Positions 39,801-48,673 of a stretch of DNA of 64,000 bases are shown piece after piece. Position 1 is the first letter of the stretch; each line of letters starts with the position of its first letter. Both the position numbers and the translations under genes were made by a program. Source of the stretch: Trichobilharzia szidati (taxonomy: Eukaryota; Platyhelminthes; Trematoda; Strigeidida; Schistosomatidae); NCBI GenBank assembly GCA_944472155.2, contig OX235279.1:64655543-64719542 (forward strand), in the 5' to 3' direction. The notes under the pieces were generated by a model. It was not told the origin of the DNA, made no database searches, and saw nothing but the letters and a program-made list of their open reading frames with translations.

Positions 39801-40431
39801 ACAATTATGGAATTTTCAGCATATGATATTGGTAACCCAAATTTAGCAGGCTGACCATTGAAAGCAGATGTGCGTTGGCTGACGGCGAGCGTCCTAATCG
39901 CTGTCCCACAGACTCTGGGGAGACCTTCAAATCCTCGAATGAAACCAAATGTAAAACGACTGGTTTGGTGTCATTTCAATAGTGACATGGAGAATATTAT
40001 GTGAGAAAGAAATGGAAGCTTGTGAGGAGTCATGAAGTCAGTCGAAAGTGATACCAGAGACTCTAGTGTAATAAGGATGGGCTGCTAAAGCTCTATATCC
40101 CACTAGGAACCCAACGGATGAATAATGGTAACAGTACTGTGTTGTACTACAAATTATTCGTTTATTTATAAATAAGGTTTCAACCGACACAGGTCAGTTA
40201 TAAAGTAACCTAAACTGTATTAATATTCCTAAGTGAACCATTGTGTAAAAAATGAAAATTACTGAGAAATGTTTGTTAATACGAACACAATTTAGCTAAC
40301 TTAGATTATATTTTCTCCAAAATGACAGCATACTTACAGTTCATACTACTGTTTTTTTCTCTTTCAGACATACACTTATACCCAAAGCCATTGATTCAAA
40401 ATATCTTGAGGCGCTGGATCGTCATTTTTAG
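6719..40431 (+). CDS. SLC4A11: SLC4A11-like bicarbonate/borate-family transporter, C-terminal 10 exons (partial gene)
   Basis: Seen: ten exons, 6719-6832, 9536-9668, 10790-10863, 12808-13153, 20675-20781, 24595-24763, 28165-28341, 29955-30150, 34680-34849 and 40368-40431, each with AG/GT borders and compatible phases. They encode 515 residues and a TAG stop. Diagnostic strings include [57 protein letters not shown] and [13 protein letters not shown]. They follow SLC4A11 in order from mid transmembrane domain to the C-terminus, and fit it better than AE- or NBC-type SLC4 proteins. Known: SLC4A11 is a plasma-membrane transporter for H+/OH-, ammonia-coupled or water flux, once proposed as a borate transporter. 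About nine or more hydrophobic segments are visible. The protein ends soon after the last helix, as in the family. The N-terminal half lies upstream of the window. The substrate in this organism is not inferable. Paralogue identity within SLC4 is likely but unproven. Confidence 0.93.
6833..9535 (+). other. SLC4A11: SLC4A11-like intron 1 in window
   Basis: The 2.7-kb intron has GT-AG ends. The only sizeable open frame (9115-9372) has a Cys-rich patch (CSVCRRN, HCYCPD) but no domain I recognise. No repeat family was identified. Confidence 0.6.
9536..9668 (+). CDS. SLC4A11: SLC4A11-like exon b
   Basis: The acceptor is TTCTGTTCTAG and the donor GTGAGC is at 9669. It joins exon a in phase (A + TT) and reads [19 protein letters not shown], then a membrane segment ([16 protein letters not shown]) ending WMKWSTR. 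This matches the SLC4A11 stretch with an acidic or polar external turn followed by a helix. Confidence 0.93.
10790..10863 (+). CDS. SLC4A11: SLC4A11-like exon c
   Basis: The acceptor is TTTTTAACAG and the donor GTAGGT. The reading frame [20 protein letters not shown] is one of the best conserved SLC4A11 blocks (R-S-T-E-E-I, then a helix ending in a conserved Asp). At 74 nt it is the shortest internal exon here. Confidence 0.92.
10864..12807 (+). other. SLC4A11: SLC4A11-like intron 3
   Basis: The 1.9-kb intron is AT-rich and contains a short (GTT)n run near 12078. Nothing else was recognised. The preceding intron 2 (9669-10789) likewise holds nothing recognisable. Confidence 0.6.
12808..13153 (+). 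CDS. SLC4A11: SLC4A11-like exon d: large Ser/Thr-rich extracellular loop and next helix
   Basis: The acceptor is TGTTATTTCAG and the donor GTGAGT is at 13154. This is the longest exon here (346 nt). Most of it encodes a hydrophilic loop with three N-glycosylation sequons (NDT, NLT, NRT) and a Ser/Thr-rich run around 12945-13035, coded partly by TCA/TCG repeats. A membrane helix ([20 protein letters not shown]) follows. Known: the equivalent external loop of mammalian SLC4A11 is also the variable, glycosylated one. The poor conservation of the loop sequence is therefore expected. Confidence 0.9.
14066..14270 (+). mobile_element. tRNA-derived SINE, family B
   Basis: The tRNA-like head has A box CAGTGGTTAGGACTC and B box GGTTTGATCCCC (14113-14124). 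Its body differs from family A: GGTCGGCCTGCAAAATTGGG, then ATCACATGCTGAAAATTCC and TGTGGAATCAAGCTATAATA, ending in AATAAA repeats. A second copy with the same tail lies inverted at 39751-39912. Head and tail together suggest a SINE sharing its promoter with family A but using a different tail. Confidence 0.85.
15700..16440 (-). pseudogene. PLE remnant: GIY-YIG C-terminal part and 3'UTR
   Basis: The minus-strand frame from 16371 to 16075 is open. It includes [20 protein letters not shown] and [14 protein letters not shown], matching the PLE C-terminal pattern (EHL...GH..., FKVIYRI, AIAEAL). The downstream part (15700-16070) is its 3'UTR, ending at TTCAGTGAAGAGTTACTCTT (15718-15737), a terminus shared with 3812. 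It is 5' truncated, and the GIY-YIG cysteines are lost. It lies in intron 4. Confidence 0.8.
16441..20674. other. SLC4A11: Remainder of SLC4A11-like intron 4
   Basis: An open frame of 113 codons at 20130-20471 (Cys-rich start [11 protein letters not shown]) lies just upstream of exon e. I recognise no family, and SLC4 continuity does not need it. Otherwise this is AT-rich and unassigned. Confidence 0.5.
20675..20781 (+). CDS. SLC4A11: SLC4A11-like exon e
   Basis: The acceptor is TATTTGACAG and the donor GTAAGT is at 20782. It joins exon d through a split Thr codon. It reads [20 protein letters not shown] and then a helix ending FIFGDIK. The R-E-x-L-x-D-x-A-L-P-I-A-V core is shared with SLC4A11 and the whole SLC4 family. 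A 7.5-kb intron, the longest here, precedes it. Confidence 0.93.
22724..22845 (+). repeat. Dispersed repeat R, copy 2
   Basis: It matches 5323-5452: AGAGAAGATTTGTAGCTCAG, then GTGGCTGATTGCAGATG, AAGCTTCGCAAATAAACCAT and ACTACATCAAAATTC. It lies in intron 5 of the SLC4A11-like gene. Confidence 0.7.
24060..24240 (+). repeat. Smα-like hammerhead SINE, diverged copy
   Basis: It contains GACTGGTTAACGAACTTGG, AAAGGTCCTGAGTTCAG (B-box remnant) and the hammerhead-like block AACAGTC...AATAGGACCAAACAGCC...TCCAGTGCTCC. The block aligns with 59142-59190. The core CTGATGA is destroyed (CTGACTG), and GAAA has become CAAA, so a functional ribozyme is unlikely. Confidence 0.65.
24595..24763 (+). CDS. SLC4A11: SLC4A11-like exon f
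   Basis: The acceptor is TTATTCACAG and the donor GTGGGT is at 24764. It encodes a linker followed by a long helix containing [18 protein letters not shown]. The F-x-x-E-Q-N motif, followed by a short turn, is conserved across SLC4 transporters. The downstream split Arg codon (CG + A) fits exon g exactly. Confidence 0.93.
28165..28341 (+). CDS. SLC4A11: SLC4A11-like exon g
   Basis: The acceptor is TTTTTAAG (weak pyrimidine tract) and the donor GTGAGT. It reads [18 protein letters not shown], then a helix with [18 protein letters not shown], ending in a His-rich GGHHIRQ. The H-W-D and LPW-H-AA-PH-PLHV signatures match SLC4A11 closely. Confidence 0.94.
29482..29562. repeat. Foldback repeat with 27-bp arms and family tail
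   Basis: The left arm 29487-29513 and right arm 29530-29556 (TTAGATAAGTTTATTTTAAA and its complement) have one mismatch and a 16-nt loop. The right side runs into GGAATTACATTCTACTACAG and GTGCCCAAGTTCTACAC (to about 29595). The same tail recurs at 40945, 48911 and 51866. It lies in intron 7. Confidence 0.75.
29955..30150 (+). CDS. SLC4A11: SLC4A11-like exon h
   Basis: The acceptor TTTCCTAG is at 29947-29954 and the donor GTGAGT at 30151. The phase joins AC + C. It begins [11 protein letters not shown] (conserved V-x-E-T-R-L-T) and continues through two hydrophobic segments with [20 protein letters not shown]. The P-x-PVL-GLF-Y-A pattern is an SLC4 hallmark near the C-terminus. Confidence 0.94.
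30944..32206 (-). pseudogene. PLE reverse transcriptase/GIY-YIG endonuclease, one in-frame stop
   Basis: The minus-strand frame starts [15 protein letters not shown] (RT motif A, catalytic Asp in LD-x-TSLF). It continues with [15 protein letters not shown] (motif B) and YCRYVDDTF (motif C, catalytic DD). It then has KAT-NGQYTHF and the linker [20 protein letters not shown] with R-EH, the Cys-x-Cys entry and GIY-YIG active-site region of PLE endonucleases. The frame is interrupted only by TAA at 31196-31198 after PVWLG. It continues in the same frame to [17 protein letters not shown] and the true stop at 30944. About 420 codons are present. Full PLE ORFs are roughly twice that, so the N-terminus is lost. 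Confidence 0.9.
32284..32331 (-). ncRNA. Hammerhead ribozyme-like motif of the PLE terminus
   Basis: The minus strand shows all parts in type-I order. Stem I is TTCC (32329-32326) with GGAA (32288-32285). The core CTGAAGA (32325-32319) fits CUGANGA. Stem II is GTTCGG (32317-32312) with CCGAAC (32302-32297) around a 9-nt loop. GAAA is at 32296-32293. A minimal palindromic stem III ACGT precedes the presumed cleavage after GTT (near 32289). The one deviation is an extra A (32318) between core and stem II. Known: PLEs carry hammerheads with very short stem III in their pLTRs. Self-cleavage here is inferred, not shown. Confidence 0.7.
32356..32370 (-). promoter_or_regulatory. Candidate TATA box of the PLE pLTR
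   Basis: The minus strand reads TTTTATATATAAACCCC, ending about 25 nt before the hammerhead stem I. A similar GATATAAATACAC precedes a hammerhead-like string at the 3' end of the PLE at 52155 (53692-53704). The spacing would start transcription at or near the ribozyme. This is inference from motif and position. Confidence 0.45.
32401..34679 (+). other. SLC4A11: Rest of SLC4A11-like intron 8
   Basis: A TG-rich simple repeat lies at 32508-32528. No gene or named repeat was recognised. Confidence 0.5.
34680..34849 (+). CDS. SLC4A11: SLC4A11-like exon i
   Basis: The acceptor is CATATTTTAG and the donor GTAAGA is at 34850. It reads [20 protein letters not shown] followed by two helices ([30 protein letters not shown]). 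[13 protein letters not shown] is nearly identical to vertebrate SLC4A11. The 4.5-kb intron before it contains an antisense PLE. Confidence 0.94.
36184..37747. mobile_element. Palindromic pair of PLE 3' ends
   Basis: The inner arms 36585-36846 (minus-strand copy) and 37199-37460 (plus-strand copy) are strongly similar inverted repeats. They cover the PLE stop region and 3'UTR, for example TTTGGATTAATCACATACAG and CGCGAAATTTG. The outer parts diverge with indels, but the extreme ends pair again (36184-36235 with 37700-37747; GCAGAAAGA, TTTACTTTTCAATTAGATCC). The plus copy also has coding sequence at 36957-37258. Both copies are 5' truncated and joined 5' to 5', with 3' termini outward. An (AT)n run lies at 37664-37691. 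The pair lies in intron 9. Confidence 0.85.
36957..37258 (+). pseudogene. PLE GIY-YIG C-terminal fragment
   Basis: It reads [12 protein letters not shown] then a stop at about 36991. After a frame change it has [35 protein letters not shown] and a terminal [17 protein letters not shown]. This is the standard order of the PLE endonuclease tail (Cys-x-Cys, EH, AKHL-SH, LCVQK). At least one frameshift or stop breaks it. Confidence 0.8.
37870..38080 (+). repeat. Smα-like hammerhead SINE, copy in intron 9
   Basis: It shares with 59025-59229, in order, AATTGGCAGAAGTT, GGACCATTAGATCGG, TTGTAACCAGAAGGTCCT (tRNA-like anticodon arm to B box) and GATGATGAAGAGTCCCAAAA with GACAGCTATCCAGTACTCCC. The hammerhead core is mutated at the CTGA and GAAA positions (GACAAGAC), so it is probably inactive. 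Confidence 0.75.
38540..40130 (+). pseudogene. RTE-type LINE remnant interrupted by a SINE
   Basis: Scattered frames match RTE (SR2/Perere-like) RT order. [18 protein letters not shown] (finger region, about 38725-38780) is followed by an AFD-type region and a TAG-rich 'RHYGV' region to about 39020. Then come [10 protein letters not shown] (39168-39200) and, to 39750, the post-RT part equivalent to 49320-49690. A minus-strand SINE (39751-39912) splits the body. The end is recognisable by CCCACTAGGAACCCAA (40100-40115), the RTE 3' tail. Many frameshifts make it dead. Confidence 0.75.
39751..39912 (-). mobile_element. SINE family B inserted in the RTE remnant
   Basis: The minus strand carries GGCGAGCGTCC... 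with the family B tail GCTGAAAATTCCATAATTGT and GTGTGGAATCAAGCTATAAT, as at 14160-14240. It interrupts the RTE sequence after ATATGCAGAAGAAGA, which continues uninterrupted in the copy at 49675. The insertion is therefore younger than the RTE. Confidence 0.8.
40368..40431 (+). CDS. SLC4A11: SLC4A11-like terminal exon
   Basis: The acceptor is TTTTCTCTTTCAG. After the split Arg codon it reads [20 protein letters not shown] followed by TAG at 40429-40431. This matches the short family tail (a Leu-Pro turn, then a charged helix with K-Y-L and two acidic positions). No AATAAA lies in the following 1 kb. The first candidates are at 41484 and 41511, so the polyadenylation site is unresolved. Confidence 0.9.
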
Positions 40432-40904
40432 TCAGAAGAACTCTATCACCCTCGTTTCCCTCTACCATTATTCCTATTGTTGTTCTTCTTCTCATTATTA
40501 TATACTGCTACAATCAATCTTATTTCATGGCCCAAGAAACTGAGTTTAAACAATTTTCATTTCATTATTTAGAATTAGAGGTAGACAAAAACAGAGATTA
40601 TATGTAATTTTTATTTATGAATTATACTCAACTTATTTTCTCTTTATATATTAGGATAAGCTGTAAACGCAAACAAAAAAAAGATAATCGGAGCTGTGTT
40701 TTATTTGAACTTAAATATCCTACTGATTTCTCTGTTTGTTTGTTTTTTGATTTCTCTTTTTTCACAAGTGGGAAGTGAAAAGTACATCTCTTTATTGCAT
40801 ATTTGATTCCACTGCTTGATAAAATTTAAGGGGATGATTCTAATAGTCATCCCAGTAAGTACATCAAATACTTATTGCAAGTCTATATTCTAATCAGGTG
40901 ACTA

Positions 40905-41062
40905 TGGAAGGAAGTAACTCCATGTTAGATAAGTTATGTAATATGAAATTGCATCCCACTGCAGTGCCCAGACTCCACATTTACACTTATTATTATATTA
41001 TTATTCCCTTGGGTTCTGAGTGGAACATGGGGCTTCAGCAACACATCTCCACACTTACATTA
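40905..41062. repeat. Half foldback element hit by a tiny RTE 3' fragment
   Basis: The sequence 40921-40987 carries the foldback tail (TTAGATAAGTTA, GCATCCCACTGCAGTGCCCA). A 61-bp minus-strand RTE 3' end (40988-41048; CCCTTGGGTTCTGAGTGGAA) is inserted with imperfect 13-bp flanks, CCACATTTACACT at 40975-40987 and CCACACTTACATT at 41049-41061. Confidence 0.7.
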
Positions 41063-41799
41063 TAGGGGGAAAATGCTGACCATAATACTAACACTTGGTC
41101 GACCACATATGTTGATGTATGTAAGGTGATATGTAGGACATTACCAACATCACAGAGATATGGGCCCTAAGATGGTCTTTTGAGCTAAACTACTGCCTTA
41201 CAGAAGAAAATACCATAAATGACTACCCTATACGTACACACTAAAAATTAAGGTTTATTATTTCTAAAAATAATACGTATGTCGCCTATAATAGTTACTG
41301 AGTTGCATGTAGAAACAGAAAAAACACTGAGAAATTGGTGCCTCTGACCAAAGAATCTCATACGAACATCAGAAAAGGTAAATACAAAGGTGAGACCTAA
41401 CATCACTACTTAGGAATCAATTCACTCCTAACTATAAAAAGCCTCATACTTATTTCATACATTTATTCCCCTTTATGAATGTGAATAAAAAAGAACAACA
41501 GTTTGTGCAGAATAAAATGGTACCATCACTAATTTCGGTGGCTTCTCATCAGCTACTTACAGCCCAAAGACACTATTAAGTTTATCTACAGAAATTGTTT
41601 TAACATACTTGCACAGAGTTCATTTCTAAACATAAAAAATCAGTATGTGCATTCAGTGATAATGTTAATAATCACTTTATCTCAAACAACAGTAATCATA
41701 CACAATGGAATCTTTCGGTGTTGCGTAATTAGACGAAAGAGAGGATGAAAACATCCAGTTATCAGGACAACGAAAGCCTGATAACTGTTTCTTTCCTAA
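41063..41799. other. Unassigned region downstream of the SLC4A11-like gene
   Basis: AATAAA motifs occur at 41484 and 41511. They could serve the upstream gene, but nothing else supports this. Confidence 0.35.
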
Positions 41800-42335
41800 C
41801 GCATTAATCGAGTTTCAGTCGACACACTTAAGGAGAACTGAACTCTTTTGCCTGTTGGTAATTTTGAACGATCTTGCGACGTCCAGCTCATGACCCGTGT
41901 CAAGGAGAGGCCTGGCACAAGGCACTGTTTAAAACATTTGTTCCCTCTAGACATAGGCTTTTCGGTATATGTTCATAAAAATCGGAGGTATGCCCTTCTC
42001 TCTGTTATTCCAATGTAATTGTTGCTGCAGATATATGTCAATTTGTATACATAGATGGAGTTAACATGAAAAGGATATCTGTCGAATTTTGATTGCACCA
42101 AAGAGCATGTTGTTCGATGGACGGGAACCAGCTTAGTTGCATGATAGGATCTGGCTAGTGACGTCCTCAATTCCTGTTGACAACTGCTGTAATATTTTCA
42201 CGTTTAAAATCAAGTTGAATAGAGTTGGCTTTTTTCCCACTGTGATTTATTTGACATTCGGGCCTTCAGATATTCCGTACTTGTTCATGAACCTTTGAGA
42301 GTAACTTTTTCTCAGCATCTTTTCGAGAAGACAAC
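41800..42335 (-). pseudogene. PLE remnant (linker and GIY-YIG region)
   Basis: The minus-strand frame 42170-41973 includes VPVHRTTCSLVQSKFDRYPF and SIYVYKLTYICSNNYIGIT. This fits the PLE linker followed by Cys-x(2-3)-YIG, with the first Cys-x-Cys partly lost. Lower down, LLDTGHELDVARSFKI (41920-41870) is the EHL-TGH-FK block in another frame. Frameshifts and stops are frequent. Confidence 0.75.
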
Positions 42336-45300
42336 GAAATAAATGATGGTACCATTTTATTCGGCAAAAAGTGTTGTTCCTGCCTTATTCAAATTCATAC
42401 TTATTATTTATCCTAAACAAGAATGATTCTTTTTTAAACTAAGATCAAATCGAATATTTTAAACTTACTGTCCCTGAATAACCATATTATATTTATTGAA
42501 ACTACTTCCTAGACTACCAAAATTCATTTGGTAACCAGTTTTGTTTCATTTTCCGTTCTTAACTACCCTTTTAATTCATAGTAGTTTTTTTAAAGCTTTA
42601 GTAGCTTATTGTAAACTTTGAGCTCATTTGTCAACAGGATGGAATAGTGGCAGAAAAATTCGAAAACTCAAAAAAGAAATTTTAAATAGGCTAGAAATTT
42701 ACTATGAACAAGTAATACTTTTTTTCTAAAAGTAGTTGCATAATAATAGTTTATTTTTATGGCCAGTTATTATGGTCTACGCTTTAGTTGATAGTCAAAT
42801 GGTTTGACTTCCCTTATGACACTGGAAGACAATTTGGTGCTTGTCTGGAGACTACATTACGTATAATTAATAAAAGACGATACATTTGTAGGACAAGCAT
42901 AATTTGAGCAAGGAAATATGGTAGCCATTTTTTATTTTGTCGGTTGTTTTAAACGGCTCGCTAATTGAAAAATTCAAAGAGCAGTATTTACCTGTCTTAA
43001 CTAATTGAAAGGAAGTATTTTTCTCTAGAAATTATAAAAGTAGGTGCTACACAAAGAACTGAGCAAATACAATCTCATGAAACAGTGGTAAGCTTGCACT
43101 TAAATATATATTCATAGAAAGAAGAGGATATAGACAAACAGATTAAACGACTATTTAAGAATTTATAAATAAAGTTGACTTTTAAGGTATCAGTAAACTA
43201 ACAAGGCTAATTAAAATCTAATCAATCCATTCAGAAATAAGTAGTTGTCCACTTTTTCTTACAATGTTGATTTTCAATAGAGAAATAAAAACCAGATTTG
43301 CAGTATAAAATGATATCATTCTATTTCACAGATTCTCATCAGCTGCAAACTACCTGAAATTACAATGGTTACAAATAATAACATTTCATACTTCAATGTT
43401 TGAAAGGTAATAGGAAGGTAATACCTTTCAAAATGATGTTAGATATTTTAAGGCAACCAGTAATAAACATTGGGCCTGGTCCTTCGGCTTGTCTGCTAGC
43501 GTCGGCAAAGCGCATCAGGCTATAGATACAATGCTCTGATGAGTTCTAGAAAGAGGGAGATCTAGGTCCAGACCTTCCTACTGACAGTCACCAACTACTC
43601 TGTATCATAGTACTCCTCTAAAATTATTTCCCTTCTTCTGGCCAGAAATCAAGAAAACTTGTGCATGCTGAATCAAGTGAAAGGCAACTGGACATGGCAA
43701 AAAGTTATTTAAAAAGAATGAGTACTTTTAAAGCTTTCTTATGAAACATACACAGGAGAAAAATGAAAAAATCAACAAGAACCAATGCAGCAACAAGGTG
43801 AAAACTTTTCAACGAATCAACTAATTACTTGCATTGGTCTATGAAACAAAATGGAAAAGAATTTACAGTAGAGCATCCTCACACATTGTCTGAAGAGAAA
43901 AGAGTCCGACTGGTAAATACTCTTTGCATACAAGATTTTAATTTGATCTTTCCTAATGCTTCATAAAAAGCTTTCATCATAATTCCCTCTGTGGATGCAA
44001 ATCAAGTTTTAATTAGTCTTTTAATCTCTCAGTAACTAAAGAATATTTAACGGAAAAAAATTTCTTTCACAGGCTGTACAACTGTTTTTTTATTCACTGG
44101 AACGTACAGTAGTCTACTAGTGAATAATACGGGGGGAGTGATATCATTGATATGATAACTAGGAAGTTATTTCCAAAGATAGGTGAAGTGTTGCTTTGCG
44201 TCCACACTTTAACAGTGAACATTGTGGGTTACCCGTTTTCGATTAGCATCTACAGTAAGCATTCCTTTTAATTGTCACTTGTATCTCGGGCGTGAATCCT
44301 GAAAATTCTTGAATTTAAGTAACGTTTTAGATTTCTCTTTCTACTGAAGGGTATCCAAATGCGAAAATTCGTGTATAGGTCAATTCATATTGGCTTATTT
44401 CAAAGTGTTTTCAGAAAAAACCTATCCGATTTCATTCTCAGTTTGAATCTTGTAAATTATAATTTTAAATGGCCTTGGATTATGATGTGAACCTTATTGA
44501 ATTGTGTCCGATGTTGAATTCGTTCATTATAACTTTGACGTCAGTATCTCTATGACACAATAAATGTTACAGCAGTGTGTCTTTTAAACTGATGAAAACT
44601 CTCAAACGTCCATAGTGAAGTGTTATTTTCTTAGCTGTCTATAAAGCAATCTGCAACTGGAAGACCACTGGCAACCCATCTTTTCATCTCAATAGTCTAT
44701 TACTCAAATTAATACAAAAAGTGCATATCATTTGTCGGAATCCAAAGTTAAATTTGTTACCATCATTGCGATGACATTGTAAGCGAATAGTAGGTAGGAC
44801 ATTATTGAAAGGAGAGGCGGAATCTTACAAGTTTGGTCTCTTTCCAGTTAGACTATCATTACTTATTGTGTTAGTGAATTCACATGAATCTGATAAGTCA
44901 TGATGAATAAGATGGTTACTAGCTGGTAAAAAGTGTTCACTATCTACCAGATCATAGCATAATATGGAGAATGATTCACATCCATGGTTGGAGTTATTAG
45001 TATGTTTACTTTCTACATATCAGGAAACCGTATGAATTCAGAATTAAAACCCCCAGTGGTCGTGTTTTCCAAAATAATTCACGGTTAAAGATCAATTTAT
45101 TTTTCATTTTTGTTGAAATTCGTAGTGGATTGTGCCCCATTTACTTACTTATGGCTTTCTGAATAGTTTCTTTTGAAAATTTATCTATGAATGATATGCA
45201 AGAGAGCACTTTTTTGATGTAATCTCGATGAACAAAGATAACTGAGCGAAAACACTCTTATGGTGACTTGATCGATAAAGGAAAATTTTCTATTCTGATA

Positions 45301-46339
45301 TGCACTTAGGTTTCTTTATAACTGAAACGATAATTTCAGTAACTACATTTTAATTCTAATAGCATAATTTGTCAAATCTCTTATTTCCTCCTAATATTTT
45401 GCGTACCTTCTGAATTATAATTAATTGCTTTTTTATTTGTTTTACTTTCCTGACAGCTCATTTATGTTTTGAAAATTTGCATTGTACATGTGCTTTTAAA
45501 TATCCGAAATCTCAAATCCTACATCCTCACTATGTGAATACTTTTAAAATACTTCAGTATCACTTGATCGAATGTGTTATTTTCACTGAAATATCCCATC
45601 AATCATTTTGTTTTCAAACTATTGACAACTTATAGGAACTTACCTTTTTTTCCCTTTGAACCTCGTCATTCTTACATTCTATTTTCAAAGTTGTCATTTG
45701 AGCATAATGAATAAGATATTAAACTTTGTGGGTGGAATCTCACATTCAACTCTCTGAAGCTCAATTCCCGAGGAACAATATCTACTAACTACAAATTTCA
45801 ACCACTTTTCACCCATGTGGACAGTTACAAAGTGGATTCTGTGCACAAATTCATGCACATAGTCAAGCCGTGTTTGTGTTTCATTTCAGTGAACATTTAG
45901 GTAACTACTTACAGACAGATAACTCAGTAGATATTGTTAACTTTCAGTTATGTGTTCATACATGGAATCTAGGATTTTCCCTGAATAAAAAATGGTGTGT
46001 CACAGATTTCGGTTATCCTATCATGAAACAGAATCGTCTAAATTATGAAACCTATTTTTTCAGTTATGAAGACGATTGTGGGACTGTAAATTTACCTTAA
46101 CTAGTATACTTATAAAATTCAGCAAATTCACAAAGTGTCACATGACTTTTAAATGCGAAAGAAAGACATTAAATAGTTTGATCATCTAAATTATAGTTAA
46201 TTTTTTCAGTGTGAGTTTGAGTGATAGAAACTCGAAGCGAATGAGTTTGAAGGTTTTTTAAAAGTCCACTTAATCCAATTTTAAAGAAGAAGAGATTTTG
46301 TCTCACACAGTAAATATAAATGTTTTTATCTATCTGTAC
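42336..46339. other. Unassigned 4-kb region
   Basis: No gene recognised. The open frame 45870-46100 has no family motif. The stretch 43487-43640 (TGCTAGCGTCGGCAAAGCGC) loosely resembles 27220-27260 and may be an old repeat. CTGATGAG at 43546 lacks a hammerhead context. Confidence 0.4.
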
Positions 46340-46596
46340 TTTGCATCTTACTGTCAAAAGCTGAGGATACCGTCAAATGACGTCGCGCAACAGGTCTTCT
46401 TTTGGAACCAGAGTAGAAAACGATGAGTTGGATGTTGGTCCTAGGGTGACATGGAGGCGATCATGTAAGAAGGAGGTGAGAGACTATTGGCAATCTTCAG
46501 GCCAGGTAAAGAGGACTGCAGAGAGCAAGAAACACTGGAGATATGCTGTTGAAGTCCTATGTTCCATTCGGAACCCAGGGAAATAATAATACCATA
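46340..46596 (+). pseudogene. RTE LINE 3' end
   Basis: It encodes DVGPRVTWRRSCKKEVRDYW and KHWRYAVEVLCSIRNPGK (to 46586), ending in TAATAATAC. This is the same C-terminal block and ATA-type tail as 49770-49945. Only the last roughly 80 codons remain. Confidence 0.85.
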
Positions 46597-48673
46597 ATAT
46601 AATCCTATAGCACAGCCCCATAATTATACGGTAAATAAGACAGTCAAATGCTGTAGCAACGGTTTAAATAACTGTGGTAAAAGTTAATCTTACAAAAAGT
46701 AGACATTGGTCAGAGGAACAACGACGATCAATAGACACTGGTTAACTATTTTAAGTAGTTTGGGATTCACTAACGGTGAATCAGAGTGAGGATCAAGACC
46801 AAAAGCAGAAGTCGGGACGAGAGACCTTCTAGATCTAGATCATCCGCTTGAATTTGGCCGCACAAATTACAAGTTCTCGTACTCACTATGAAAGAGTCGT
46901 AACCTAAAACACATAAGCATCTGGCGCTTCTTCGTTGTCAGTAGTTTCTAGTAGGTGTTGATTTTTGAAATAGTTCGAGTTAAAATAAATTCTAAAAAAA
47001 CTTCACATTTTAAAAACGTGCGCAATGAAGTCTTACAAATAAATTAATAGAAATACTTAACTACCTGTAGTAAAGATAGATGCTTTAAAAAAATTGTAAA
47101 CCTGATACTGAGGTTAAATTCAAAGCATCAGTGGATTCGAATAAAATGATGGAAATAGTTTTCTTCATAACAAAACTTACTACATTGGCAAAAACTGTTC
47201 TTTACGCTGTAAGTTTATGCGCATGATCATACCCTAATTATTCTGTTATTCATGAGGTTCAATGATTTCATTAAAGGTTATGTTGCTTGATTCAGTGAGG
47301 GAGTGTTATCGATATCTGTTCTTCAGTGAGTAATAATTGCTAATTTATGTCTTTGAAGCACAACATGATTTGGAAACAGTGAGTGGTGAACGCCTTTATC
47401 TGAAGACAAAACACATGAAACTGACAGCAGTCAACTACCTGAAATAGTTATAAATGTATTAGGTTTGAATCTGGAACTATTCATAATGATGGCATAATAT
47501 AATACTGAAATTTATTGGTGAAGAGAAGCAGTCTTAGAGTAATGCATAAAATATGCCCATGGCGCTGGATGTTTAGGTACATACCTGAACATCACACCAC
47601 CTTCTGTCACATGCACTTAGCAGTAAACTTACGTGAATATAATGATATCGTGCTGACAGTATAGATCAACCAACATATTAATTTTCGATTATACTGTTAC
47701 CCTTAGATTCACAGGGCCAACGAACAGTTCTTCAAGTCTGATATACAACCTGATACCAAATAACTCAGCGAAATTTTCTTGGATCTTCTTTGTACAACAG
47801 AAGGTTGAGTAAGGCACAGAGAAAGTCGTGTACCTTAAAACAGCTTATTAAATCACCTGCACTGTCAAAAACATGCCTTCACACTATTTTCAACTCGCTA
47901 TCAGGTAGTTTGCATTCACTATACTTTTAACTTTCTTATTAATCCTTTCACTTTACGAACCTGAATCCCTATTCAGCTCATGTGAAATAGTATTAGTTCA
48001 AATGTATTTGGTTTACGAGGCATCCCATGTGAGATTTGTTCATCATACAATGTTTACATACATTTTTGCCTGCTCAAGACTATTTTATTGATCACCAAAA
48101 CTTCTTACATATTTTTGTATATATGTTTATACATATATACATTGTTCATAAATTAATTAAATTATAAGGAAGAAATCTAGCCGTGCAAATATTGTCGTCA
48201 TTATACTAAGAGATTTTAATAACTCCATATTCTGAGGTGTAATAAATCGATAAACAAATTGGTTTTAGCTTTCAACTATGAGAGTCCAGTATTAATTTAA
48301 GAATTTGCTTTTATATTAAATTCTCACGCATAACATCTAGTTATTCATCCATTTAGAATGAAAGATATTTAAAATTTTTCTGTCATGCTGCAGTTAAGAG
48401 ATTAATTTGTTTTGCAATACAAAATGTGATAGAAAATCTATTAACAAGTTAAGAAAAGAATATCTTTTAGTTCGGCATCCACTGTATCCATACCAAGGAT
48501 TTGTTTGCGATTGACTTCAGACTAAAATGTTTGACCAATGGATATTAAGCATATGGAGGTAACACAGGTCCAGCAAGCTTGTTTTTACTCTTAAATATTG
48601 CAGATGTTTTCAGGATAACTACCCAAAACTCTATAAACAGCTAGCAAACATTCGTGTTCCTGTAGCTGACTTT
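46597..48673. other. Unassigned 2-kb region
   Basis: No recognisable gene or repeat. It is AT-rich throughout. Confidence 0.4.

Noticed and set aside
6719..40431. Assignment to AE or NBC-type SLC4 transporters
   Set aside because: The blocks [15 protein letters not shown] and [10 protein letters not shown] match SLC4A11 rather than the TGPVLVFE-type sequences of AE/NBC members.
43546..43600. CTGATGAG string as a possible hammerhead core
   Set aside because: No GAAA follows a closed stem II, and no stem III or cleavage triplet is in place.
45870..46100. Open frame of 76 codons as a gene
   Set aside because: No motif, no partner exon and no repeat relation. A chance frame in AT-rich DNA is as likely.
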